The notes beneath the pieces are model-generated. The model was given only the letters and a program-made list of their open reading frames with translations. It was not told the DNA's origin and did no database searches. A program made the position numbers and the translations under genes. DNA of 9,106 nucleotides from Pirellulaceae bacterium (lineage in GTDB: Bacteria; Planctomycetota; Planctomycetia; Pirellulales; Pirellulaceae): assembly GCA_013002105.1 (NCBI GenBank), contig JABDKS010000570.1:1-9106 (forward strand), given 5' to 3'. Within the stretch, counting starts at the first letter, position 1, and each line of letters opens with the position of its first letter. Below, piece by piece: positions 1 through 6,963 of this stretch.

Positions 1-150
1 CTTGCGCTATAAAGCCGCTTGGATGCATGTGTGAAGATCGCTCTAGCAAGCGTTTTGTTTCGCACTACAAACGTCTGGATGGATTCGTATCACACGACAT
101 CGACAGGCCGTTCGATGACGAAACAACCGCTGCTAAGCTGAAGATTCTCT

Positions 151-171
151 CAGAATTCGCCCTGAATTCTG
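151..171. repeat. Perfect 8-bp inverted repeat (hairpin candidate)
   Basis: CAGAATTC at 151-158 is the exact reverse complement of GAATTCTG at 164-171, with a 5-base loop between them. No T-run follows on either strand, so it is not a standard intrinsic terminator. It lies about 140 bases before the start of the amidohydrolase operon and could be an operator or a leader hairpin. That role is inferred only from position. Confidence 0.4.
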
Positions 172-285
172 CATCGGCAAGCCCCGGTAACTATTCTGAA
201 GGTCGAAGTTTGCTGCGCTGCGGGGGATGGATCGCAGCACTGCTGGGATCCTTTGAGGACGCTTGTGGGGAAAGGTTTGCGCATC

Positions 286-302
286 GGGGAGGTGCACAGG
301 GA
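286..302 (+). promoter_or_regulatory. Ribosome-binding site supporting the ATG at 308
   Basis: GGGGAGGTG at 286-294 lies 13 bases before the ATG at 308, and AGGGA at 298-302 lies 5 bases before it. One or both can pair with the 16S rRNA tail. The frame also has an upstream TTG at 263, but starting there would put 15 polar residues before a clear signal peptide. The ATG at 308 puts the signal peptide at the N terminus and is preferred. Confidence 0.5.
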
Positions 303-307
303 TAGCT

Positions 308-3300
308 ATGCGATTTGTGTGTGTATCCGTATTGACGCTCTGTCATCTGTTCATCGGCAATGTCGATGCGCAAAGCCAAGTCGCGGCCAAGCCGATTGTC
401 GGGTTGCGCGATAATCGTCCAGACGATTACGCACTGATCGACGCGCGGATCGTCGTCCAACCAGGACAGACACTTGATCGTGCCACCGTCCTGATCGAAG
501 ACTCGGCAATCATCGCCGTGGGAACCGATATCGAGGTTCCCGCAGGGTTCATGTCCATTGACTGTACTGGGCGGACAATTTATCCGGGCCTCATCGATGC
601 GTGGAGCGAAGTCGATGTCCCTAGTCCCGATCCCAAGTCCGCGACCCATTGGAATCCGAACGTCACGCCGGAGAGGTCCGCTCACCCGGTTGCCATCACC
701 AACGTCGGTGATCGTAGCAAACTGCGTAGTCAAGGTCTGACACTACGAGTGGTCGCGCCACGAGGCGGAATTATCAAGGGCGGTAGCTCCGCCGTGTTAT
801 TGGGTGATCCAGAAAGCGGACGGTCACTGTTGAAACAATCGGTTTGGCAACATCTGCAATTGACCGTCCCGCGAGGAAAGTCTCGCAGCAAGTACCCCAA
901 TTCGCCCATGGGCGCCACCGCACTGGTGCGACAAGCATTCTACGACGCCCAATGGTATCAGGACGCATGGCGGACGCACCGGGCGCGGCCCAGTCTGCCG
1001 CGACCGGACACCAATCTTGCTCTGGCCGAGTTGGGCGATGCGATTGCGAATGACACATTTGTGATTGACGCGGCCAACGAACGGATGGCACTACGAGCGC
1101 AAGGGATCGCCAATGAGTTTTCGCTGCAAGCTATCCTGCGTGGATCGGGCCGCGAGTATCGCGAAGTCGATTCCATTGCGGCGACAGGACGCCCCATCCT
1201 GGTACCCGTCGCGTGGCCCGAGAAACCAAACGTATCGACCGCCAATGCCGCTCGCAGCACCACGCTGCAAGAGTTGATGCACTGGGATCTTGCGCCGGAG
1301 AATCCAGCGCGGCTGGTCAACGCCGGCGTGGAAATCTGCCTGACCACGGACTCGCTGGAGAACCCAGCGGACTTTCTCCAGAGTGTCCGGGTCGCGGTCA
1401 AACGCGGATTGGATCCCGACGTGGCCTTGGCAGCCCTGACAACGACGCCTGCAAGACTGATAGGAGTCGACGACACCGTCGGGCGGATTCAGAGCGGAAT
1501 GTTGGCGAACCTGGTCGTCGTCGATGGAGATCTGTTCGACGATCAGACCAAGGTGCTGGAGACCTGGGTTGCTGGCACGCAATTCGTCGTCAACGCACCG
1601 GATTCGGCCAAGGACGATGCGTTGATCGGGCGATGGCTTGTGAAATTCAAATCCGATGGCAAATCGCTATCGCTAAATTTAGACATCGCCCACAAGGACA
1701 AGAAACTAACCGGCCAACTGATCGATGCCGGCACCCCACAGCCTCGCGCCCAAGAGACAAACGCCCAAAACAAAAACAACAAAGACAAAAACGAAGGGAG
1801 TGACGGCGATGCGGATGACGACATCGAGCGGGAGACAGTAGACGACGATGCCGATAGGTCGACTCCAAGAGAACCAACGACACAGCCTGCAGCAAAGCTA
1901 ACCAAAGTCGTCCGAGAGAGTGATCGCATGACGGCGCTGGTACGCCTGCGCGATGTGGACGATGAACTCTCCGACGGACTCTCCCGATTGACGCTCGTGA
2001 CGGTGGACGAAGACGACGACGTAACGACCCTGTTCGCCGAAATTCGACTGCCCAACGGAGTGACACTCCATCCTGCCGTCCAATTTGTCAAGGCAGAGCC
2101 AGGGGATGCATCGGACAATGACGAAACGGATGCGGATCAAAAGAAGCCCAACGCGGAAGAGCCCGATGCTGATGTACCCGCGGCCGAAGTGCCCGACGGC
2201 GAAGTGCCTGACACTGAAAAGCCCAATGCGGAAGAGCCCAACAGCAACGAGTCAGACGGGAAAGAGATCGACGAACTCGATTCGCATCCATCCACTGAGA
2301 TCCTCTATCCGCTGGGCGCCTATGGTCGCACAGAATCCGTCGCGGCTCATCCAACCACGTTGTTTCGAGGCGCTACGCTGTGGACTTGCGAACAAGCCGG
2401 CATCATTCAAACCGGTGATGTTTTGATTCACGATGGCAAGATCGCCGAGGTCGGCGAGCAACTGATCGCGCCACGCGATTGCCAAATCATTGACTGCCGT
2501 GGCAAACACATTACGCCTGGTTTAATCGATTGCCACAGCCATATGGGAACCGATGGCGGCGTCAACGAATCGGGACAAGCCGTGACAGCGGAAGTCAGAA
2601 TCGGTGACTTCATCGACAATTCCGACATCAATATTTATCGGCAGTTAGCCGGCGGATTGACGATCGCAAACGTCCTCCATGGCTCGGCCGTTCCCATCGG
2701 TGGGCAAAATCAGGTCATCAAACTGCGGTGGGGCCAAAGCATGGATGGATTACGTATGAACGAAGCCCCCGCTGGGATCAAATTTGCATTGGGCGAGAAT
2801 GTCAAACGCAATGAGAGCCGTTATCCCAACACGCGGATGGGTGTTCAACAGATCATTCGGGATCAATTACTCGCCGCTCGCCAATACGATGCGGCTTGGC
2901 GCCGCTGGCGGTCAGGTCAGCGCGACTCGCTCCCGCCACGCAGGGACTTGCAGGCCGAAGCGATGTCCGAGGTCCAACGAGGCGAGCGATGGATCCACTG
3001 CCACAGTTACCGCCAAGACGAAATCGTGGCGACGCTGGACGTGTTGGATGAATTCGGGATTCAAATCGGAACGCTTCAGCACATTTTGGAGGGCTATAAA
3101 GTCGCCGATCGAATCGCCCAACACGGTGCGACCGCGTCGGCGTTTTCGGATTGGTGGGCCTACAAATTCGAAGTCTTCGATGCGATCCCTTACAACGGCG
3201 TCCTGATGCATCAGCAGGGCATCGTCGTTTCATTCAATAGTGATGATCGTGAACTCGCGAGACACTTGAATACCGAGGCCGCGAAGGCGATCAAATATGG

Positions 3301-3691
3301 TGGGCTCAGCGAGGAAGAGGCGTTGAAGTTCGGCACTCTGAACCCGGCCAAACAGCTACGCATTGATGATTTCGTCGGATCGATCACCGTTGGCAAACAT
3401 GCCGATCTGGTCATCTGGAATGGTCCACCCCTTTCGACACTGTCCCGATGCGAACAGACGTGGATTGATGGGCAACGATACTTTGACCGCAAAACGGATG
3501 CTCTGTTACGCCAACGCGACCAAGCTTTGCACGCCCGATTAGTTCAAAAGGTCATGGCGGACAATGACAAACCATCGGGCGCGAAAAAGAAAGAAGTCGC
3601 CGAAGAGGATCGCTGGGCGCGGCACGATACTTATTGTGGAGCCCATGGTCAGTCCGGCCACGTACACACCAACTGGGAGCGTGGACGATGA
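308..3691 (+). CDS. Exported tandem amidohydrolase, two domains (first degenerate, second with metal site)
   Basis: Predicted exported protein of 1127 residues. Residues 1-22 form a signal peptide with likely cleavage after VDA. Domain 1 (about 40-431) has the amidohydrolase outline but reads GLIDAWSE at 94-101, where the metal-binding form is GLIDxHxH. Residues about 437-595 look beta-rich (GRWLVKF, KLTGQL, TLFAEIRL) and are interrupted by an acidic insert at about 478-533. A second acidic linker (about 597-666) contains six pentapeptide repeats. Domain 2 (about 684-1061) keeps GLIDCHSH (His743, His745), HCHSY (His897, His899), QHILEG (His925) and SFNSDD (Asp979/Asp980), so it can bind metal and is probably the active hydrolase. 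Both domains share a YPN-x-x-MG segment followed by an aromatic-rich helix, which indicates internal duplication. The tail to 1127 is charged and ends in a Cys/His-rich stretch. The natural substrate is unknown; imidazolonepropionase-like and dipeptidase-like members of the superfamily are the nearest idea. The stop overlaps the next gene by ATGA. Confidence 0.85.
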   Translation: MRFVCVSVLTLCHLFIGNVDAQSQVAAKPIVGLRDNRPDDYALIDARIVVQPGQTLDRATVLIEDSAIIAVGTDIEVPAGFMSIDCTGRTIYPGLIDAWSEVDVPSPDPKSATHWNPNVTPERSAHPVAITNVGDRSKLRSQGLTLRVVAPRGGIIKGGSSAVLLGDPESGRSLLKQSVWQHLQLTVPRGKSRSKYPNSPMGATALVRQAFYDAQWYQDAWRTHRARPSLPRPDTNLALAELGDAIANDTFVIDAANERMALRAQGIANEFSLQAILRGSGREYREVDSIAATGRPILVPVAWPEKPNVSTANAARSTTLQELMHWDLAPENPARLVNAGVEICLTTDSLENPADFLQSVRVAVKRGLDPDVALAALTTTPARLIGVDDTVGRIQSGMLANLVVVDGDLFDDQTKVLETWVAGTQFVVNAPDSAKDDALIGRWLVKFKSDGKSLSLNLDIAHKDKKLTGQLIDAGTPQPRAQETNAQNKNNKDKNEGSDGDADDDIERETVDDDADRSTPREPTTQPAAKLTKVVRESDRMTALVRLRDVDDELSDGLSRLTLVTVDEDDDVTTLFAEIRLPNGVTLHPAVQFVKAEPGDASDNDETDADQKKPNAEEPDADVPAAEVPDGEVPDTEKPNAEEPNSNESDGKEIDELDSHPSTEILYPLGAYGRTESVAAHPTTLFRGATLWTCEQAGIIQTGDVLIHDGKIAEVGEQLIAPRDCQIIDCRGKHITPGLIDCHSHMGTDGGVNESGQAVTAEVRIGDFIDNSDINIYRQLAGGLTIANVLHGSAVPIGGQNQVIKLRWGQSMDGLRMNEAPAGIKFALGENVKRNESRYPNTRMGVQQIIRDQLLAARQYDAAWRRWRSGQRDSLPPRRDLQAEAMSEVQRGERWIHCHSYRQDEIVATLDVLDEFGIQIGTLQHILEGYKVADRIAQHGATASAFSDWWAYKFEVFDAIPYNGVLMHQQGIVVSFNSDDRELARHLNTEAAKAIKYGGLSEEEALKFGTLNPAKQLRIDDFVGSITVGKHADLVIWNGPPLSTLSRCEQTWIDGQRYFDRKTDALLRQRDQALHARLVQKVMADNDKPSGAKKKEVAEEDRWARHDTYCGAHGQSGHVHTNWERGR
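2150..2239 (+). repeat. In-frame 15-bp minisatellite encoding six pentapeptides
   Basis: Six consecutive 15-bp units encode NAEEP, DADVP, AAEVP, DGEVP, DTEKP and NAEEP (residues 615-644 of the tandem amidohydrolase). Each has proline at position 5 and an acidic residue at position 3. The first and last units differ at DNA level by a single base (AACGCGGAAGAGCCC against AATGCGGAAGAGCCC). The array sits in the acidic linker before the active domain. Such arrays can change copy number by replication slippage without breaking the frame. A flexible spacer role is inferred. Confidence 0.75.
3675..3679 (+). promoter_or_regulatory. Ribosome-binding site inside the preceding gene
   Basis: GGGAG lies 8 bases before the ATG at 3688, within the last codons of the tandem amidohydrolase gene. 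With the ATGA stop/start overlap, it fixes the start of the second gene at 3688 rather than an in-frame TGG-preceding start 18 codons upstream. It points to translational coupling of the two genes. Confidence 0.65.
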
Positions 3692-4986
3692 ATATCCGAT
3701 CGACCGCCTCGCTTCTGATCGCAATCAGCATTGCCTGGCACGCTGCGGGGCACGACCAGATTCCCGGCAGTGCACAATCCAAGCCCATTGTGATCCGTTC
3801 TGCGACGATCCACATCATCGACGGTCCGGCAATCGACAACGGATCGGTCGTATTTGTGGACGGCAAAATCACCGCGGTCAGCAAAAAGGTGGTGGTTCCG
3901 CCCAAGACGATCGAGATCGATGCGAAGGGTTTGCACGTCTACCCCGGCCTGATCGAATCGATGACCGACATTGGACTGCGTGAAATCAGCAGTATCAGCG
4001 CCACGGATGATCGAACTGAATTTGGTGATCGAAATCCCAACGCCAATGCGCTGGTCGCCGTGAATCCCGACAGCGAATTGATTCCCGTGGCGCGGGCCGG
4101 CGGTGTCTTAATCGCCATGACCGCACCGCGAGGTCGATGGATTCGCGGCCAAGCGTCCGTGATCCAACTGGATGGATGGACGGCCCGCGACATGAGCCTG
4201 CGGTCCGCCGCCGGACTGTACGTCGACTGGACCGCGATGGAACCCCGCGATGACGACGAAAAAAAGCGAATCGAAAAAAGAACGGAAAAGCACTCCCAGC
4301 TCGACGCCTTGCTGGAAGAAGCACGGCGGTACCGCAAAGGCCGGGACCATCGCCCCGAACGAACCGCAACGGATCTAAGACTGGAAAGCTTGTTGCCGGT
4401 GCTTGATGGCCACCTGCCAGTGATTGCAGAAGCCAACGATCAAGCAACCATCGAATCGGCGGTCGCTTATTCGCAGCGACAGAAACTGAAATTGATCATC
4501 TACGGCGGATACGATGCGCCGCAATGCGCGCAACTGTTGAACCAGTACGGTGTCCCCGTCATCGTCGCCGGGACACATCGGCTGCCCGCGCGTCGCAATG
4601 ACCCGTACGACGCGGCCTACACGCTGCCGTCACGGTTGCGTCAATCGAAAATCAAATTCTGCATCGGCGGTGCCGGCGCCGGCAGCCCCGGGGGAGCCGC
4701 GAGCGCTCGTAACCTGCCCTATCACGCGGCAACGGCCGTAGCTTACGGTTTGCCCCACGCAGATGCCGTCCGTGCGATCACGCTGTCGGCGGCCGAAGTC
4801 CTGGGGATCGCCGATCAGGTTGGTTCAATTACCGAGGGAAAGGATGCAACGCTGATCATCGCTGACGGCGACATCCTGGAGTCCGGCTCCAACGTCACTC
4901 AGGCTTGGATCCAAGGTCGCGAAGTCGACTTGGGCAGTCGCCACAAAACGCTGTACCAGAAATATCGCAAAAAATATTCGCAGTGA
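3688..4986 (+). CDS. Exported amidohydrolase-like protein lacking the metal-binding HxH
   Basis: Predicted exported protein of 432 residues. The start at 3688 overlaps the previous stop (ATGA) and opens a signal peptide (MNIRSTASLLIAISIAWHAA). The amidohydrolase outline is clear: an N-terminal beta segment with DGKITAV, a YPGLIE motif at 85-90, and a C-terminal segment with VGSITEGKDATLII near the end. The metal ligands are missing. The HxH positions are Met92 and Asp94. The region expected to carry the next His reads PVIAEAND. The usual catalytic Asp near residue 327 is replaced by a glycine-rich run (IGGAGAGSPGG). A TAPRG...IRG motif matches APRG...IKG in domain 1 of the preceding protein, so these two look like related, degenerate branches. 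The C-terminal LYQKYRKKY tail is, from memory, seen in related bacterial proteins, which suggests a maintained family rather than a decaying gene. A structural or regulatory partner role for the active domain is inferred. Confidence 0.8.
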   Translation: MNIRSTASLLIAISIAWHAAGHDQIPGSAQSKPIVIRSATIHIIDGPAIDNGSVVFVDGKITAVSKKVVVPPKTIEIDAKGLHVYPGLIESMTDIGLREISSISATDDRTEFGDRNPNANALVAVNPDSELIPVARAGGVLIAMTAPRGRWIRGQASVIQLDGWTARDMSLRSAAGLYVDWTAMEPRDDDEKKRIEKRTEKHSQLDALLEEARRYRKGRDHRPERTATDLRLESLLPVLDGHLPVIAEANDQATIESAVAYSQRQKLKLIIYGGYDAPQCAQLLNQYGVPVIVAGTHRLPARRNDPYDAAYTLPSRLRQSKIKFCIGGAGAGSPGGAASARNLPYHAATAVAYGLPHADAVRAITLSAAEVLGIADQVGSITEGKDATLIIADGDILESGSNVTQAWIQGREVDLGSRHKTLYQKYRKKYSQ

Positions 4987-5004
4987 GTCGATGTGAAACC
5001 AGAC

Positions 5005-5068
5005 CGCTGGGTGATCAAGGCGCCGGGTGATCAAGACGCTGGGTGATCAAGACGCTGGGTGACCCAGA
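5005..5068. repeat. Four tandem copies of a 16-bp unit between convergent genes
   Basis: The units are 5005-5020, 5021-5036, 5037-5052 and 5053-5068, with consensus CGCTGGGTGATCAAGA. Copy 1 ends in G and copy 2 has one T-to-C change. Copy 3 matches the consensus. Copy 4 reads CGCTGGGTGACCCAGA. The first three carry the palindrome TGATCA. The changes in copy 4 create a small hairpin at 5055-5067 (CTGGG, TGA loop, CCCAG). The array occupies most of the 95-base gap between the stops of two convergent genes. No T-run follows, so a terminator role is possible but not shown. Confidence 0.85.
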
Positions 5069-5081
5069 TCGCGGCGATCGT

Positions 5082-6002
5082 TTACCAGGTCGCAAACCAA
5101 TCGGCCATGGAAAGTCGCAGGTCGTCACGACTTTTGTCGATCGACTGATTCAGTTTGCCGACCAGCCGTTCGTTCTGCTTTTTCAAAAACACGTCGCGGA
5201 CGACACGCTCCATCATCTCGCCCCACTCCTCGGCGACATCACCACCAATCTTGCTGACCCGATCGACCTCGAAGTCTTTGAGGTGCAAAACGGCATTTTG
5301 AATTTTTGGATCGATCACCAAGGCCGGTGGAACCTCCGCATAGTCGGCCAGAAAAGCCAACGACGCGATGGAATCTAACTGAACACGCATTTTTCCGTTG
5401 ACGCTCAGGCTATACCACTGCACGCCACGATTCCAACGCTCCACGCGAGCGGTGAATCGCATCGGCGCCACCACCGACGATTCAATTTGCCAATGTGCGT
5501 TGGTCGGCGCCGTGTTGGCTATCCCCGTCTGCAGGTCACCGGTCTTCATGACGCGATGAATCGTGGCGACCACCGCACTGGACCGGTGATCTGTCTCTTT
5601 GCCCGCTTCGGGTAATATTAACTCGTATTTGATCCAACGGCCGTGTCGAAGCTCTTTGATCCGCCGGTCGGCTTTCATCAACAAACCATCGCGTTTCCAT
5701 TTCATCCCCAACCACACGCCCTTGGTCTCGCCCCAATCCTTGTCTCCCTGATACACCCTGGGCGACTTTCGGATTGCCAGTTCGGCAAGCCACTGAATGC
5801 TCGAGCGAGCCTGTGCCTCACTGATTGCAAACGACGTCGTATGCCGCGTGGCCGGTAGACGCTGCTGGGTGTCCGGCGGATGGATCGGAGTTCGATCCGG
5901 CGACGCTAAGATCAGTGGACCATCGGCAATAGCGGTACCTGCGATCGTGATCAGCAGTAGAAAACTTGCTACGTAAAAAAAAACAAATCCCGGGCAACGC
6001 AC
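5082..6002 (-). CDS. Exported protein of unknown function, 306 residues
   Basis: I do not recognise the family. The chosen start is a GTG at 6002, giving VRCPG followed by a strongly hydrophobic segment (FVFFYVASFLLLITIAGTAI) and a likely cleavage after AIA, so the protein is probably exported to the periplasm or surface. No Shine-Dalgarno sequence is visible. A TTG at 6065 would add 21 mostly polar residues before the signal peptide. The frame stays open upstream to 6554, but that part overlaps the CAP gene and is a shadow. The mature part begins with a Pro-rich stretch, then a region rich in Trp and basic residues (WLGMKWKRDG), several beta-like segments (MRFTARVERW, WYSLSVNGKM), and a long charged helix near the C terminus (EEWGEMMERVVRDVF, then KLNQSIDKSRDDL). 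A lipid-binding TULIP-like fold is one speculative reading. It faces the amidohydrolase operon, and the GTG lies in the loop of a terminator hairpin. Confidence 0.65.
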   Translation of the reverse strand: MRCPGFVFFYVASFLLLITIAGTAIADGPLILASPDRTPIHPPDTQQRLPATRHTTSFAISEAQARSSIQWLAELAIRKSPRVYQGDKDWGETKGVWLGMKWKRDGLLMKADRRIKELRHGRWIKYELILPEAGKETDHRSSAVVATIHRVMKTGDLQTGIANTAPTNAHWQIESSVVAPMRFTARVERWNRGVQWYSLSVNGKMRVQLDSIASLAFLADYAEVPPALVIDPKIQNAVLHLKDFEVDRVSKIGGDVAEEWGEMMERVVRDVFLKKQNERLVGKLNQSIDKSRDDLRLSMADWFATW

Positions 6003-6017
6003 TGGTTGCTCGGGATT
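5975..6017 (-). terminator. Intrinsic terminator or attenuator after the CAP gene
   Basis: Read on the minus strand, AATCCCGAGCAAC (6017-6005) pairs with GTTGCCCGGGATT (5998-5986) across a 6-base loop (6004-5999), 13 positions with a single A/C mismatch. It is followed by TG and nine T residues (5983-5975). This is a standard intrinsic terminator oriented for minus-strand transcripts, 72 bases after the CAP gene stop. On the plus strand no T-run follows, so it should not act in that direction. It overlaps the start of the next minus-strand gene, whose GTG codon is at 6002-6000 in the loop. Confidence 0.8.
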
Positions 6018-6027
6018 CGTTGGGCTC

Positions 6028-6055
6028 GTTCTATCAATGTTGACGAATCTGCCAA
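6028..6055 (-). promoter_or_regulatory. Weak candidate promoter before the 306-residue protein
   Basis: On the minus strand TTGGCA (6055-6050) is followed after 16 bases by TAGAAC (6033-6028). These match the sigma70 consensus at 5 of 6 and 4 of 6 positions. A transcript starting just after it would meet the terminator hairpin at 6017-5975 before most of the coding region, which would make that hairpin an attenuator. Matches of this quality arise by chance, so this is only a candidate. Confidence 0.25.
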
Positions 6056-6088
6056 CCTGATTCAAAAAACAGCTTGCTGTCTGATGGA

Positions 6089-6667
6089 CTAGCGATAAAC
6101 CACGGCAAAGTAGACTCCGTCGCGGCCCGTTGCCATCGCGGCGCCCGCATATCGCATGTTCGGATCGGACGTGTAACAAGCCGAGACTCCTCGAGGTGCA
6201 TATGAGCTGGACCATCCAACCCCTTCGTAACGCCCTGGCGAGAAGGATCCCGGAGGATGATTCTTCAAACCCATCGACGCCATCTTTTGGGCACGACGCT
6301 GGGCCACTGCCTGGAGCGAAGGATCGAAAGTCAGTTGGCGGACTCCCTGACGAGCCCGTTGTGAATTGAGCATCCCAAGAACATTGCGGATGCCGCCAGA
6401 GGAATGCGAGCTTGTGGTGGCTTGAACCACGGGCGAGTAACTGCCCGAATGATAGCTCGTGTGTTGTACGCCGGAGCTCTGCATAGGACTGGAAGCCTGC
6501 GTAGCCGAGGTCGTGCTGGCGGGACGGGTATGCACGCGTCCGCACTTGGGACAAACGTAAGTCGACGAAGCCACGGCCGGCGCGACGCCTTGAGCGACCA
6601 GGTCGCTGGGGCTGCCAAAGGTGATCCCAATCGTAAAGGTTGCTGCCAAGATTGCTAAAGTACGCAA
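6089..6667 (-). CDS. Exported CAP/SCP-like protein with an N-terminal CxxC motif
   Basis: Predicted exported protein of 192 residues. It starts at a TTG (6667) supported by AGGAG 9 bases upstream. Residues 1-26 form a signal peptide. Residues 37-47 read YVCPKCGRVHT, a small CxxC knuckle that could bind zinc (Cys39, Cys42). Residues 48-92 are a Ser/Thr/Gln-rich low-complexity linker. Residues 96-192 resemble a CAP domain (cysteine-rich secretory / SCP-like family): a helix with LNSQRARQGV, then LTFDPSLQAVAQRRAQKMA, His137 in the KNH position, Glu148 in YEGVGW, and a final strand YFAVVY. The usual second histidine (near SPGH in typical members) appears to be missing, and the domain is on the short side. 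The function of bacterial CAP proteins is mostly unsettled; proposed roles include cell-envelope or sterol/lipid binding. A terminator follows directly, so it may be transcribed alone. Confidence 0.7.
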   Translation of the reverse strand: MRTLAILAATFTIGITFGSPSDLVAQGVAPAVASSTYVCPKCGRVHTRPASTTSATQASSPMQSSGVQHTSYHSGSYSPVVQATTSSHSSGGIRNVLGMLNSQRARQGVRQLTFDPSLQAVAQRRAQKMASMGLKNHPPGSFSPGRYEGVGWSSSYAPRGVSACYTSDPNMRYAGAAMATGRDGVYFAVVYR

Positions 6668-6963
6668 CGTTTTGGTCTCCTAAGAAGTAGCGAAAAGTGT
6701 GGGAAATCCACTCATAGCGAGCGGAATCGCCAGCAACGACAGCTGGTGACCGATTCCAAACAAACTCGCCAAGGCCAAACAGGATGGAGATCTATCCGGT
6801 CAGGTAAAGGGGATCGAGATTGCGAATTAAGAAAAATGGGAAATATAGGACGAATGGCATAGCCGCTAATCGAGAGCCTGCCAGTACTTGCGCCACCAAA
6901 CCGATCTCAGCCGATCCCAAAAGAAAACTTTTCGCGTAATTGAAAATGAGTAATCTGGGCAAT
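6668..6963. other. Gene-free spacer between the hisH unit and the CAP gene
   Basis: This region should carry the 3' end of the hisH transcript and the promoter of the CAP gene. I found no gene, no convincing promoter pair and no strong terminator. A short palindrome GAAAAGTTTTC lies at about 6922-6932. It is followed on the minus strand by only four T residues, which is weak as a terminator. A minus-strand frame encodes a hydrophobic stretch here but has no supported start. Confidence 0.5.
6677..6681 (-). promoter_or_regulatory. Ribosome-binding site deciding the TTG start of the CAP gene
   Basis: AGGAG on the minus strand lies 9 bases before the TTG at 6667-6665. No ATG or GTG lies near the signal peptide in this frame, so this site supports the unusual TTG start. 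Confidence 0.65.

Larger units (their letters stand above)
1..307. other. Upstream region without a convincing gene
   Basis: This stretch precedes the large amidohydrolase gene. A 92-codon open frame runs through it from an ATG at 27 to a TAG at 303-305. Its translation shows no recognisable family, signal peptide or repeated pattern, so I do not call it a gene. The region contains a perfect inverted repeat at 151-171 and two purine-rich stretches just before the start at 308. I saw no convincing -35/-10 pair. A TATAAA lies at 8-13, but any partner would be at or beyond the window edge. The left end may be the 3' flank of a gene outside the window. Confidence 0.5.

Noticed and set aside
27..305. 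A 92-codon plus-strand frame before the amidohydrolase gene
   Set aside because: No recognisable family, signal or motif and no clear ribosome-binding site. It may be real, but the sequence does not support calling it.
263..307. Upstream TTG start for the tandem amidohydrolase
   Set aside because: It would place 15 polar residues before a clean signal peptide; the ATG at 308 has purine-rich sites in range.
191..733. Minus-strand frames of 100-200 codons opposite the amidohydrolase genes (for example 191-733, 958-1476, 1543-2118, 3939-4436)
   Set aside because: They are antisense shadows of strongly supported genes, rich in Arg, Ser and Pro with no domain pattern.
6003..6554. N-terminal extension of the 306-residue exported protein to about 490 residues
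   Set aside because: It overlaps the CAP gene in another frame, reads as low-quality shadow sequence, and would bury the signal peptide in mid-protein.
6917..6937. GAAAAGTTTTC palindrome as terminator of the hisH transcript
   Set aside because: A five-pair A/T stem followed by only four T residues is too weak to call.
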